64,000 nucleotides of DNA from Cercophora sp. LCS_1 (Eukaryota > Ascomycota > Sordariomycetes > Sordariales > Lasiosphaeriaceae), in assembly GCA_036250225.1 (NCBI GenBank), contig JAPZLL010000013.1, positions 806,001-870,000 of the forward strand, given 5' to 3'. The notes beneath the pieces are model-generated. The model was not told where the DNA came from and did not search any database. It worked only from the letters and a program-made list of their open reading frames with translations. The position numbers were made by a program, and so were the translations under genes. This document shows positions 42,676 through 55,972 of this stretch, piece by piece (positions within the stretch are counted from its first letter, which is position 1; each line of letters starts with the position of its first letter).

Positions 42676-44185
42676 ATGACCCATGCGGGAACCAACGGTG
42701 CGATACCGAAGACCGGTAGAAAGAGACCGGCCATCGAACCAAAAGGCGCAATAGGCGCTGCGGCTCCGTCACAAAGCCACTATCCTCCTGTCAGTCCTAG
42801 GATCATGGACATGGGCTACACCAAGCCTACGCCTCGGAGTCGACCCTACGCCATGTCTCCAGCTGACTTGCAAGCCCTTGCAACCTTCAGCATCAACAGC
42901 ATCAAGATGGACACCGAGCCCACAAAGACCTCCCCTCCACCGTCCTCGGAGACCGAAGCGCAACAACCCGACGTTCCAGCTCCAACAAGAGCAGCGCCCA
43001 AAACTCCAGACGAAGACAACCTCGGCGTTCGCTATCCCCAGTCTGAAGCCCTTCCTGTGCCCCATACCGAACCAGAGAGCCGGGAATGCACAATTTGCTT
43101 TGAGGGTCTTCCCATTCCCTCCTTCCCCTTAGCAGCTCTCACCCAAACCTGTCGGCACGTTCCGACTGCCTGCCTACCATGTATTGCGCAAGCTATCAAG
43201 ACCGATATATCCTCCAAGCGCTGGGATCAAGTCGGATGTCCCGAATGTCCTTCTCTTCTCACTCACACCGAGGTCAAACAGTATGCCGAGCCCGCCGATT
43301 TTGAGCGGTATGAAAAGTTTACCCTCAATGCCTTACTCTCGGAAGACCCCAACTTTCGGTGGTGTCCGGGGCCGGGATGCTCCTCAGGCCAGGTGCATGA
43401 GGGCGGAGCTGGACAACCGATTGTCGTTTGTTTGCAATGCAATTTTCGGTCCTGTTTTACCCATGGAATGGAGTGGCATGAGGGTATGACCTGTGCAGCG
43501 CTGGATGAAGAAGTGGAGAATAGGAGGATCGAGGCGGAGGCGGAGGCTAAGAGGATTGTTGAGATCAAGGTCGAGGAGAAACTCAGGACCGAGGCCGAGA
43601 CCGAGATCAAGGAGTCGTGGTGGAGGAGATGGAGGAGGAGCAGGAAGGAGATGAAGGAGAACGAGAAGCGAAGAAAACAGCAAGAATTCCTGGCGAAGGA
43701 GGAAGCCCGAAAAGAGATGGCCCGAACTAGAGAGGAAGAAGAGGAGGAGAGGCTGATACAGTTGGCAGCGAAAAGACAGAAGCAGGAGGAAAAGTCGAGG
43801 AAGTGGGTGGTGAAGGAGACGAAGAATTGCCCAAAGTGCACGGCTCCGATTCAAAAGACCGGTGGTTGGTAAGTACTCTCCTCTCCAACTAAAACTGGCC
43901 CAACTGACATGGCCTCCCCCTTCTTCAGCTCACACATGACATGTAAGTTCTTTTTATCTCCCTTTCCTCCCGTCGCTTGCTTGTTGTTTGGCTTCCCTTT
44001 TTTGAGAAGTGCAAAGTCGCATCTCACCCTCGGCCAATGACCCAGTTCACCCTGTTTTGGCGTCATTCTTGGTAATATGTAGCTCGTTAGGCGGTCAATG
44101 TGGCTTCGACTTTTGCTGGAGATGCGGCGAAACTGCGGAAGATGATCATCTACATTTGTTTGGTGTTTTACTGCCACCGCATTGA
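42676..44185 (+). CDS. RBR-type E3 ubiquitin ligase
   Basis: Exons 42676-43868, 43929-43942 (only 14 nt) and 44091-44185 give 433 residues. After a Pro-rich disordered N-terminus comes RING1 (Cys138-x2-Cys141 in ECTICFEGLPIPSF, then CRHVPTACLPC and VGCPEC). The IBR region follows (RWCPGPGCSSGQ, then CLQCNFRSCFTHG), with a very long charged coiled-coil insert (about residues 275-380). RING2 is CPKCTAPIQKTGGCSHMTC then GQCGFDFCWRC. The catalytic cysteine of RING2 is Cys398 in the TGGC motif. Codons for Cys398 and Cys403 are both split by introns. RBR ligases pass ubiquitin through this cysteine to substrates. Substrate unknown. Confidence 0.92.
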
Positions 44186-44382
44186 AAGATGGGAAAAGCC
44201 GAGTCCTGAAAGCCCCAGGGCTGGCAATACAGAGGATAAACATAACACCAACCGGTGTAAAAATGCGACCGGGACCAGCGTCCGCGCCAGATTAGCATAC
44301 AAAACTGATTTGATTCGTTCGTTATTTAGGCAGCAGATGCGATCATGTATTCTCATAGAAGCTGATTTGAGTCCTTTCACTT

Positions 44383-44679
44383 CTAGGTGGAAAATGCGGC
44401 TTCGAGTTCTGTTGGGATTGCTTCGTCAGCCACGAGCTGGTTATTCGTGGCGATAACAGTCTTCACGCGGAGTTTTGTCGGTTTCATCCATCCAATATGA
44501 ATCCCGGCGACGAAATACCCGCATACTATGATGATGACGACGATGAGGAGTGGGAGGATCGGTAGGTTTAGAGGGGGGGCACCAGGAAAAGGGCGATATG
44601 CAAGCACATTTGATACGTATGGTATTCTCCGCCATGAAATGGGGGACACTGTAGCAAAGAAATCTTGAGCCAACATCAT
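44383..44679 (-). CDS. Possible small single-pass membrane protein
   Basis: A 98-codon frame with one strong hydrophobic span (LPILPLLIVVIIIVCGYFV) followed by a plausible hydrophilic tail (KLRVKTVIATNNQLVADEAI). No family is recognised and no upstream exon is evident. It lies tail-to-tail with the RBR ligase gene. It may be a chance frame. Confidence 0.25.
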   Translation of the reverse strand: MMLAQDFFATVSPISWRRIPYVSNVLAYRPFPGAPPLNLPILPLLIVVIIIVCGYFVAGIHIGWMKPTKLRVKTVIATNNQLVADEAIPTELEAAFST

Positions 44680-46057
44680 TCACAAAAGAGATGCGCCTTG
44701 TAAAGTTGAAGTTTAATGGAAATTTGATTTTAAAGATGAGGGCTATTCTTCGTACCCGCCCCCCGCCCCATTTGGCTCTATTTCACACCCCTGGCCCGGG
44801 GCATTTAGCATTATCCATTGCTACAAAGACCCAAATATCCTTTGACAGACATAGATACATTTGAAAAGACCTAGACGCTTTAATCACACCCGTGGCTGCA
44901 AATATTTAAGGTTGTCCGTCATTTAAAAAAGGCATGAATCCCTTCTGGAAAGGCTTGGAAGCCATGGTAAATATGGGTACCTTCGTAATACCAAAGCGAT
45001 GTCTCCTCCAGAAGTTGGGGCATGAAGAAAAGCAACATTGAAAATGGGGGTTGCGAAAAAAGGCTCCCTTCAGGATGGCCACAGTCGGCGTTTGACCCTA
45101 ATCTCTCCTTCCGACAATGGAGCCAAGCCAGCCCTCTCTGGAGCCACGTGTGGGTTTCCAAATTCCACTCACCGCGTCGCAAAACAGCACTTTGGGAACA
45201 CGCATCTTCCCGTTGTTTGTTCAAGTCCTGACTCGACAGGGCGCCACGACAAACGCCGATCGTCGACATCTGGGATGCGATAGGCTCTCAGGCTGCATGG
45301 GAGGTAGGCCTCGATGCAGAACGGCCTCTTGCATGAAAACCGGAACATGGCATGGTCGAGGCAATCAGCTCGTCAGCTCGTTCGCTCTTGCTGCACTCGA
45401 CAGGCACCAGTGTGCGCGGCTGTGTTTGGCTCTTTCTTTGGTTGAATAAACAGGCCTCTGCACTAAACACACTGTGCTGAACTTGTCACCCAACGGGGCC
45501 ACGCGTATGTGTTCTCGCGTGTTAAAAGTCAAACAGATGATTTGCCATTTATCTTTTCAACGCAGCCATATTGTAGACAAATGTGATCTCCTCGCGAAAC
45601 AAGCTTTTTACGGCCACAAACCTTCTTGCCCATGAGGGTGTCTGAGATTGAGGTCAAACTCCTTGCTTCGTCACAAAGCTTGGCATCTTCTTCCTACAAG
45701 AAAGTCTGTGCAACCACATTTGTGCAACTTGCCTCTTCCTTCAACAATTCTACCCTTTCTAAAAACTCCAATGTGCAAACTTTGAACTTTTTTGTTTTTG
45801 TTTGATCTGTTTAATTCTTTTTGAGCACCAAACTGTGGCCTGCCGAAAACCTGAAATCTGAGGTGGCGGATTTTCTGTCGAGTGAAGCAGGGCTGTTTTT
45901 CTAGCAGTCTTACGTCAGCTTTTTAGCAGTTCGTTTGCACACATCCTCGAAGCGCCCCTCGCTCGAGGTTGTCTGTCTGTTCCTCCCCTCAGCGATTCAC
46001 CACATTCCACCTTTCCCACGTTCCACCTCTCGCATTTCTTGTGCAGGACACGACAGC
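44680..46057. other. Intergenic, promoter region of the giant gene
   Basis: No gene seen. T-rich and pyrimidine-rich tracts (45740-45820 and 45900-46030) precede the giant gene and fit a leader/core promoter. Confidence 0.4.
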
Positions 46058-49000
46058 ATGGAGAAAGCTCTCCTCAACCATCTGGCGCTCCCAGCGCACC
46101 TTCCCTCATCCGAGGACAACAACCTCGACCAGATTGAAGCGGACTTGTTGTCTTCGGCGGTTTTTGCCGCAAGAAAAATCCGCGACGCGGCAACGGATAT
46201 CCCCCGCCCCAAGTCGGGAGCGTTTGGAGTTTGGGATTCCGCCCGGCTCTTCCTCGAGTCGTCGGCGGCTTTCACCCACCGTGGCAAGATCAACGCAGCC
46301 CGGCTCGTGGACGAGCTCACTTGCCTGCCCGCCAGCAGCGGGGTGCTGGTGTATGTACGGAACCAGAATGCAGCGGTCTGGTTTCATCGGCTTTCCCAGT
46401 AAGTCCATGTGCACCCATACTTATGTCACATGCTCACGAAAGAACAGAGCACATCCCGATGAAGTCATCGTTGAGGTGTTTGAAGCATCGCCGAAGAACG
46501 AGAGTGTCTTGGCCACAGACAACGCTTTGGTGTGGGACTTCCCAGGCAGCGCTGTCGCCATCCCGCTGAAGACTTTCAGCGACCCCGACTTCCAAACGGG
46601 AGTCGCCAAATTTCTGGAGAATGCCTCGCTCGAGACCACCAGCTCCGCGCTCGCCTTCAAAGCTGGCGTCGACATCAGAGAGTACCGAGAAACTCCGAGC
46701 CCAACATTGATCACCTCCATGTTCATGGCCATCATGGCGGAGAACGGTCGCCGGGTATCGATGCCAGCCCTTCAAAAGCGAGTGCGGGACGACGTCAACT
46801 GGGACCGCGGTAGGCCTTGGCGCCGATCACCCTTCTGGCTTGTCCTCAGAGTCGCTCTTGCTCGATACTTGATGCTCACCCTTGGCGCCCCACTCGGCCG
46901 TTTCCAGTACAAGCTTTTCCTATCGGTCTTCCTCGCGGACTTCATGCAATCGGCTCAGCATAGTCTTGAGCTCGAACAACTTGACTTTCTGAAGAAGAAG
47001 CTTTGCCGACGACTTGCCAAGCTGGAGATGGACAAGGACGCCCTTCGCGTTAGTGGCACCGCTGAGTTTGACGACGTGTACCCCCGGTTGGCTTTGCAGA
47101 TTGAGGCAACGATTCAAGGAGTTGTCCAGCGCATTCACAATGAATGGGAGAATTGCAAGGCTGGACTCATCAAATCGATCCCAATGCTGCCCAGAAGGGC
47201 GCTAGACTCAGAGACCAAGCTTGAGCTCCCAGAGAGTCTTCAATTTCTTCGAGAAGCGCGGATGAACCTTTTGAATTTAACAACTGGACGCCGGGACAGA
47301 TGGACCCCCCCGCCCAACTTCAGACTCACATCCGTGACGGACAGACAGCTTGCGGAGTTTATCCGACCAGTCTTGCAGATCACTCAGTGGGAAGAGGAGA
47401 TCAAAGAGTTGCCCGCCGACCCCCATCGCTCTCAGTTGTCTCACCACGTAACTCAGCTTGTTCGCCAAGGCATGCCTGCTTGCAAGGGAAACCCCGAGCA
47501 AATGAGCCTCCTGATCCTCAACACCATGGAGCTTTGGATGAAACTAGACTCGCAAATGTGTGAAGCATACCCCCTCCTTCGGCACTTCCATCCTGTATTC
47601 ACTCCTCGGATCATGAACACCCTTTTTTTGCCCCTCTTCGAGGATATGGCTCGCTCTCAGTCTATTCAGAATTACCTTCACCACAGGATCAACGCATGTT
47701 CTGCATCCGGAACCTTCAACATCTTCGACGATCCCTCTCCTGATTGCTTCGCACGACGGTTCTACGATGAAGACCCTCGCGCCAGCAAGATGCACGAAGT
47801 GCATCAGTCCATTGAGGCAGACGCACAAAAGAAGAGAGAATCGAAGCGGAGGGAATGGGAGGAAAAGAGTGCTAGGTACGAAGATCTCGCCCGTCAGGTC
47901 GATCGCGGTACCTGCCTCTATACCACCGACGAGAACGACCGCTATGGGAGGCGCCTTCTTCACAACCCAAGAACATGCCCACGATGTCACGCAATCGAAG
48001 CCAGGGATGCCCTTGATATTCGGGTTTGCGAAGACCCTCTTCCATTTGAGGATTTCGCCGCCAAGTCTGCCGTTTTTGAGCTGCTATGTCCCACCAGTTT
48101 CGCAGAGTACCGAGATATAACCTGGATGATTATCACAGAGCTGGCGTCGCCCACGCCAGAGTCAATCACAAAAGGGAAGCCTTCAACCGACACCAAGAAG
48201 AAGCATCAGACCATCCCAATACACGAAGATGGTCAGCTCTCGAGGTTTGCGATAAAGGGGAAAAGAGGCACTCTTGCGCTCGCTTCACATACAAAGACGT
48301 TCCTACGAACCCATTTCCGAGCGCTCAAGTTTCCCGTGGCGTGGGAGGGTACAGGCGAAGGCGTCTATAGACCCAACGGCATGAGGCTTCAGTACTTTGA
48401 CACAGCCAACCAAGCATGGCTTAGGTGGACCCGAATGCGCCCTCAGTTCTCCCACCATTTGCAGCTACATTTGCCAAGGGATTCCCCGTTCCGATCTCTG
48501 CTCGACCAGCACAGCTTTTCGGTGGAAAGCGAAGGACCTTCATCCTATGAAATCATGGCCACCCAGCAGAGTTGCCCCATGGGGCTGAACCCACACGAGT
48601 CCCTTGCGTTCAAGACACTGCTATCCGGTTCGTCCCGCCGCTGGGTATCGCTTCTCGTCGAGCTTGGATCCGCAAATCTGAACTGGTCCAGTGAGGTCAG
48701 TCTGATGCTCGTCAACTATCTCGCATTACAGTGTGGTCCGGAGTCCGAGCAAGGCGACACCCTGCGAAGTATCCACTCCATTTTCCGCGACACCCACTTT
48801 GTCAACAAGCTACTCGTCCAGTTAGAATCCCGGCTCTCGGTTTTGGAGGCCCTTGCAAGCTGGAGAGAGACTCATTTGCTAGGAGCGATGATCACGCTGG
48901 CGACCCGAATCCTCGATCTTTCTCGTGCGGCGAGCCTGAGCTCCGAAATACAGTTGAGGGCACTCAAGGCCACGCTGACATGTCGGGAAATCTGCGTCAC

Positions 49001-52000
49001 ATGGTTTCGACTGTTGAGAGAAGAGACTCAAATGTGCCAGGATACAAGTTCAGCTCAACAGCTCCAGCAGCGAGCCCTTGCCACTGCCCTTCTATGTCGA
49101 CGGACTTATGTTATCCACCTGGAGGAGCCGATGCAATTTGACCTTACGGCCTTGGAGATCTACATCGAGTCCACCATTGTGATCCAAGAGAACATGGTTA
49201 GCAGCTTTGATTGCCTTCCGCGATCAGTTTTGCACGATTTAGTCGCAGGGTTCAAGCTCGGCTTTCGGCTCCTAGATTTGGTATCCCAGTCTATCATGAA
49301 GCACCAAGAGGCGTTTGGCAGTGCCCTCAAGCGCTTTTGGCCCGAGGCAGAGCGATTGAACTCAAACGAGTCAACCTTGACACTGCAAAAAGACAATTGG
49401 ATTCACTGCGACATCGCCGAAACGGAGTACAACGGTCACCAGGTGGTACACTTCAATACACTTTACGGGTACCTTCTCGTGAATGGGAAGCCTGTTGGAA
49501 AACTGCCACAAGATACAAAGAACTCGACAATGATCAAGGAGCTCTTCGGAGACCAGCCGCTGAGGGTGTTCCAGTCCTCAATCGCAGGGATGGCTTACAC
49601 CCTGACCATCCGACCAAAAGGTTTCGAGATCCACGTTGGCTATGTAGATGGGCAACAGATCATCCTGGCGATCCAAAAGCAGCCACACATGCGAGTCTGC
49701 CTTCTGAACAGAGCATGCTTTGTTGGAGGGAGCGGCACGAGCGACCTCCCCGGTCCGCTCTTGGATGGGATGCTTCACTGGCTGAACTTGAGCAATGGAG
49801 ATATTTACATCACTCGAGTCACTAGCCCTTGGAACATTGGGCGGGGGTCGCAGCCTTGGGTATTAAATCTCAATACCCTAACTTGCCGTCGACAGCTCTA
49901 TGACGGCTCCATTGAGCTTGTCGTTGATGTCAACGGCCGACTCTTCAAGCGCATCAGCAGAATTCTAGACGGCCTTGTCACCAGCAATCAGCTGCTAGTC
50001 GTGCAACCGAGCCGCAAGAATTTGGCGGTCCAGATCCAACAAATGCAGCTATTTTTCTTTGTCAACCGCAACAAGTTACTCTTCTCGCCGCAGCTTGGTC
50101 TTGAAATCGACCCAAACCAAGATGTCGGGACCTGGTACGGGCTGATGCAAAAACTCGTCTGCCGGAGAGTTGAAAACCCGCTCGACCGCACGGTGCTCGT
50201 TCCGTTGGGTGAACTCAAAGTCCACCGCCACAGGTGCCACGTTAAAGTCTGGAGGGCCCCGGACCACAGGTACGGAAAGTTCATCATCAACAGCACACTT
50301 GGGAGGATTGATTGTGCCGCTGAGCCCATCCTCATCTACAACAAGGCACTGTTGCATGCGTACACTTCGTTCATCCTTCCCGACCCCTTGACGGGGCGCA
50401 CTGGGGCAGAAGAGAGCTTACAATGGCTGAAGTCTGGAATCTGCCGACCGTGGATACCGCTCACCCCCTGCCAACTACCAGCGCTGGTCAAGATTGCCAA
50501 TTTGACCCCTGTGCGAGAGTTCCATCCTCCTCACCTCAAGGCCTTAAAGACAGAAACATGGGACGCACAACTCACGACTCATATGCAACACCCTGCCTAC
50601 CGGGCGGCAGTGGAGGACATTTTGGCAACCTCAGAGAAACTCGCGGCTTTTACCATTGACACCAACATCATCCAGGCACCGAGCAACCCTCCTTCGAATT
50701 CTGCCATCCTCCCTCCAGGTGGTGAACCATCGCTGACCACCCGAGCTTCTATCCGCCGGCTATTATTTGAGCGGAGGAATGACAACGAGGTTGCCATTGG
50801 TGAATCGATCAACCGTTCCTACGATTCCCGCGATAGGTTCTCTCCGTCAGACCCGCGACGCAGAAGAGTGATGGAGGTCACGAATTTGCTACGAACAAGA
50901 CCAGCGAGTTTCACCACACCCAAAAACCTTGCCTCAGCTCTCTCGGAAGGAAACACCGTCGGTGGATATGGCTCCAAGTACAACAATGTATCTCTCAGCG
51001 ACCGGATGCGGGTTGATCTTCGCGAAAACTGGGGCTCGCTTGTCGAGTATTGTCGCCAATGTCGATCACCGTACGAGTTGATGTACTTTTTCGCGGCCTT
51101 GTGTTTCCGGGACAATATCGACGAACGTCTCCTCCTTGCTTTGGTTGCATTTGCGATCTTCGAGCAGTTGCAGACGATGCCCCTCCCTGCCTGGTCGGAA
51201 TACTTCAACTTCCGCCCGGAAAGCGCGCCCGAAGCTGAGGAGATCAGGGAACTCATGAACCCCTTCAGAACACCTGCTTCGGAGCACGGGGAGGAACTGC
51301 TTAAGTGGCTGACACCCAAAGATCTCCGGAAGATGAAAATGAAGAAGAATGCACACGATCTGCAAAGCGATGGCGACTGCCGCTTTCTCGTTAAGTACTT
51401 CCTTTCACAATGGCCATGTGAGAAGCCTCAGCCGCCGCCACCGGATGTGCTTCGCGATGGCTTTTTGATGGACATTCCTAGCGCTCTTGAGGCGATCAAG
51501 GACCTTTGGCTTCAGCTGTACCAAAACAAGGATCTCGCCGCCCATTTGAGCGAAGTGCAACGAGTTCTGGACCAGCATCGTTCAGATTCGGATGCCTGCC
51601 ATGTGTCGTTGGGCGTGTTCCCGAGCCATCCAATGATCCGAGCGATGAGCAACTCTCCGAGCAGTTTGTCCACTTCATCCGATTCGAGTATTAAGTTTGA
51701 GGGCATGCCGCCAAGACGCCCTCCGCGCGCTGAAATTCCTAGAATCGGGCACGACTTACTCAAAAACGACCCTGAACCGAACCCTCCGCTCTCGGCTCTT
51801 TCCCGGTCTTTCTGGTTCCCCTTTGCGAGCATTCCCCAGGATGGCCGGCATCTCCTCAATTTGAACCACGCACCGACGACCAGTAATGTGAGACCTCAGA
51901 TCTCGGGCCAGGTGGTGAGCAGGCATATCCAAGAGCTGCGTGGAATTGTTCAGAATCTGGGAGGCAGCAAGTCTTTAGTCAGGAAGGACTATGCTCGTGA

Positions 52001-55000
52001 TCTCTTGGCGAGCATCGAGGTGTTTGCAAATCTGCGGACACCACAGCAGCTCGGACCATCATTCCTCCACAGTCGCGACTACACCCAAACCTGGGCCAAC
52101 ATTACGCAACTTTTCTACTTAGTGAAGGGAATACTAGAACAAGAAACCCCTGAGATGTCTGCGCAGCGGATCCGATGGCTCCAACTTGGAGGCCTTTGGC
52201 CTGCAGTCACGACGATCACACTCTTGGAAACACTCCGCTCGACAGCCAACACAACCTTTGGGGAAAGCATTCGTGACTTGGTTATGAGCCTTGGTCTGGC
52301 GGTAACCAGACTCCAGCGGGACATTAGACTCAACGAATGTGTGCTGGCTGGCGACATGTCACGATTCCAGGATGAAGAATCGAACGCGGGACACACGAAC
52401 TGGGATCCGGCCGAGTACCCTGATGTAGGTTTGAACGCGGCTCTCCCTTCGGTTACAATGCTGACAGGCTGTCACAGTGGCTACTTCTGGAGATTGAGTC
52501 GAACCTCCTCATTCGTCGGGATCAAGTCGACGTCGCCCTTGCAACGATATCCCCCCAGTCGGGCACCAACTCAGTGCTGCAGATGAACATGGGACAAGGA
52601 AAGACATCTTGCATCATACCCATGGTTGCGGCGGCAATGGCTGATAGGAAGAGCCTCGTCCGAATCATCACGCCCAAAGCGCTCCTACTCCAGACCGCTC
52701 AACTTCTCCAAGCCCGGCTCGGAAACTTGCTTGACCGTCAAGTGCGCCACATTCCATTCTCGAGACGCACCGATACCAGCATCGACAACATGAAGCTGTA
52801 CTACGAACTACACAAGGACATCCAGAAGTCAGCCGGCGTCATGATATGCCTTCCCGAGCACAACCTGTCCTTCATGTTGAGCGGCCAACAGAGGGTGCTC
52901 GATGGCAAGACGATGGAAGCAAAGCCCATGATCAAAGTGCAGTCCTGGCTGAGCACTGTGTGCCACGACATCCTCGACGAGTCCGATTATACTCTTGCCG
53001 CTCGCACACAGCTGATCTACCCCTCAGGTTCTCAAGTGTCAGTCGATGGGCATCCGCATCGGTGGCACGTCATCGAAGCCATCCTCAACCTTGTCGAACA
53101 ACATCTGCACGGTCTAGAAATGGACTTTCCACGTTCGATCGAAGTGGTCAGGAGACAAGGCGGCGGCTTCCCACTTATCTACTTTTTGCGCCGAGACGTC
53201 GAAGACGCTCTGCTCCAGCGTTTGGCCAAGGATGTCAGCACCGGAAGGCTCACGCACATTCTACCCGTTCGCTCCTTTAGCCCTCAGCAACGGGCCGCCA
53301 TCAAAGACTTTATATCTTCCTCTCGAAGGTTGACGCCCGCAGCAACCGAGAAGATGGTGGAGACGATACGTGGCCTGCGACCTGAAAAGCCCGAGATCAG
53401 GCAGTGTGTTTATCTCCTTCGCGGCCTTCTTGTCAACCGCATTCTCATCATGACGTTAAAGAAGCGCTGGAATGTTCAATACGGCCTGCGCCCATGCTCG
53501 GACCCCGTGGCGGTGCCGTACCATGCGAAAGGAGTTCCCAGCGAGACATCGGAATGGGGTCATCCAGATGTGGCCATTTTATTTACATGCCTGGTATTCT
53601 ACTACGACGGCGTCTCAGCCAACCAGCTGCAGCAAGCCCTGACCAAAATTCTCAAGTCAGACGACCCCTCGACAGAGTACGACAAGTGGGTCCAAAGCTC
53701 GCCCGAGTTCCCGCCCGCCCTGCGAGCTTGGAATACGATCATGGTCGAGGATGCGTCACAGATTCGCGAAATTTGGTTTGCTGTCCGTCACAATGTTGTT
53801 GTCATTGATTACTTCCTCAACAACTTTGTCTTCCCTCAGCATGCGAAGCAGTTCAAGGTCAAGCTTCAGTCATCTGGATGGGATATTCCTCTGTTCTCGG
53901 CAACGCCGACTAATGGACGCGCATCAAACGGAGGCGACAAAGCAGCCCGAGCACTTACAACCGGCTTCAGTGGTACCAATGACAACCGAACAATGCTGCC
54001 GCTCACCATCAGACAAGCGGACCTGCCCACCTTGTCGCATACAAACGCTGAAGTCTTGACATACCTGCTTCATGACCGCTCCCGTGACTGCGAGATTATC
54101 AGAGCTCGAGACGGCGGTCGAGGAACAGAGAGAGACTTGCTCTTCATGCTCAAGCGGAAAGGTATTCGCATTCTGATCGACGCTGGTGCGCAGATCCTGG
54201 AGATGGACAACAGATCACTTGCAAAGACATGGCTGGAAGTCGACCATTCGTGTGACGCGGCATTGTACTTCGACAAAGGCAACAGGTCTTGGGTTGTATC
54301 CAAAACCGGTCGCGAAACTCCTCTTCTCGCGTCGCCCTACGCCGATGACCTGTCCAGATGTCTTGTGTATCTCGACGAAGCTCATACTCGGGGAACTGAC
54401 CTCAAGTTTCCTCTTGATTCCCGGGGCGCTCTCACAATCGGACAAGGCCAAACCAAAGACCATACCGTGCAGGCAGCCATGCGTCTACGACAGCTGGGAT
54501 CCAGCCAATCCGTCACGTTCTACATTCCGCCCGAGGTACACCAAGTCATCCTTGACCTCCAGGGCAAGACGATATTCGACACGATCGACTCGAGCGACGT
54601 AGTATCGTACCTCCTAGACAACTCATGCGATGGCATTGAACAACTCCAACCTTTGTACTACTCGCAGGGCATCGACTTTTGTCGACGGACACAGACCGCC
54701 ATCGACAATCCCGCCTTCCTTGCCAATGAAGCCGAACGCAAGAGATACGTCTCGGCAATCAGGCAAAACGAGTCCCAGACACTGCGGGAAACGTACGAGC
54801 CCAAGGTCGGCAAGGCCAAGGGGGCGGGGTTTAAGTCATCGCACCCGCAGGTGGCGGCATTTGTCAAAGAGCTGAACACCCGCCGGCGGGGGTTCCAAGA
54901 CACTGGACGGGCGGTACACGCATCCGCCCTCCAGGAGGTGGAGCAGGAGCGCGAGGTGGCGTTCGAGATCGAGGCCGTGCAGCAAGTCAAGAAGCCGGTC

Positions 55001-55972
55001 AAATACGACGCGCTGGGTTTTCCCGGCATCCACCGCGATCTCGTCACGCTCGCGCGCACCGGTCGCCTCTCCATCGACAGTACTGCTGTCACGGGTGTCT
55101 TCCGACTCCTTGCAGCGACGGCAGTCGGCCGCAAGCATCGGGTGGCCGCCGCCCACCCCGCCGCCTCGCTGCTTGTGTCGACCGAGTTTGGCCGGGCGGT
55201 CAAACTCTACGCCGGCCTCTCGCAGGAGCAGTTCCTGCGCCCGGTCAACTGGCTCCTGTGGAGCACCACCACCTCGGCGGCCGTCGTCCTCATCCCCGAG
55301 GAGGCGGAACAGATCATCCGCCTCCTCCGCGCTGGGCTCGTACATGATGGGGTCCACCTCATCACTTACGCCTCGCCCATTACTCGCAGCATGCTGCCGT
55401 TCAACGACCTGTCGTTTTTCAGCATGCCGCAGCTTCCTGCCGGCTGGAGGGCCCCCCAGTGGCTCAAGACCGAGCTCGGTCTCCTCGCCGGCCGCCTCTA
55501 CTTTGAGTGGCGGGAGCATGCGACAATTATCAACTTCCTTGGGATCGTTGAGGAAGAGGGTGATGACGAGGTGGATGGTGATGAGGAGGGGGCGGTGGTG
55601 GAGCCGAAGGTGGTGGCGGCAAACTCGTTCTCGCCGAGACCGTTGACGTTCCTGGCCGAGTGGTTGGCGGTGAGGAGGGCGGGACAGGATTTTGCCCACA
55701 CGCCAATGGGTTTCCTCACGCAGGGGAAACCCTTGAGTGAGGAGCACCCGTTCTTTGGGGGCGGTGTGCGGGAGGCCCCGGTGGTAAAGGCCCCTATGGC
55801 GGTGGTGAAATGGGGGAGGGGGGAAAGGGAGGAGGAGGAGGAGGAGGAGGAGGAGGAGGATGGGTTTGGGGAGGTGGATGATATGGGGGCGAATGTGGGA
55901 GAGGATGCTGGCGAGTCCAGCGAGGATGAAGTCTGGATGTCAGCGGACGAGGAGTTGAGTGAGGGGGAGTGA
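46058..55972 (+). CDS. Giant DUF3638/DUF3645 protein
   Basis: Exons 46058-46398, 46448-52424 and 52478-55972 (introns of 49 and 53 nt, GTAAGT and GTAGGT donors) encode 3270 residues. The start MEKALLNHLALPAHLP matches the opening of this eukaryotic family. The N-terminal half is a long helical region without known motifs. Exon 3 opens into the DUF3638 core (VLQMNMGQGKTSCIIPM, a P-loop-like motif at residues 2145-2150), HDILDESDYTL near 2273, FSGTNDNR, and DUF3645 with VYLDEAHTRGTDLKFPLD (Asp2739-Glu-Ala-His). The P-loop plus two acidic boxes resemble a helicase-type ATPase. Family members have been loosely labelled ubiquitin hydrolases, but no protease motif was seen. The C-terminus is a Glu-rich tail. 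Biochemical role is unknown. Confidence 0.93.
55831..55860 (+). repeat. GAG triplet run encoding poly-Glu
   Basis: GGAGGAGGAG repeats inside the giant gene encode its C-terminal glutamate tract. The reading frame is kept. Confidence 0.8.

Noticed and set aside
54836..55747. 303-codon antisense frame in the giant gene
   Set aside because: Arg/Leu/Gly-rich mirror of a GC-biased coding strand; no motif.
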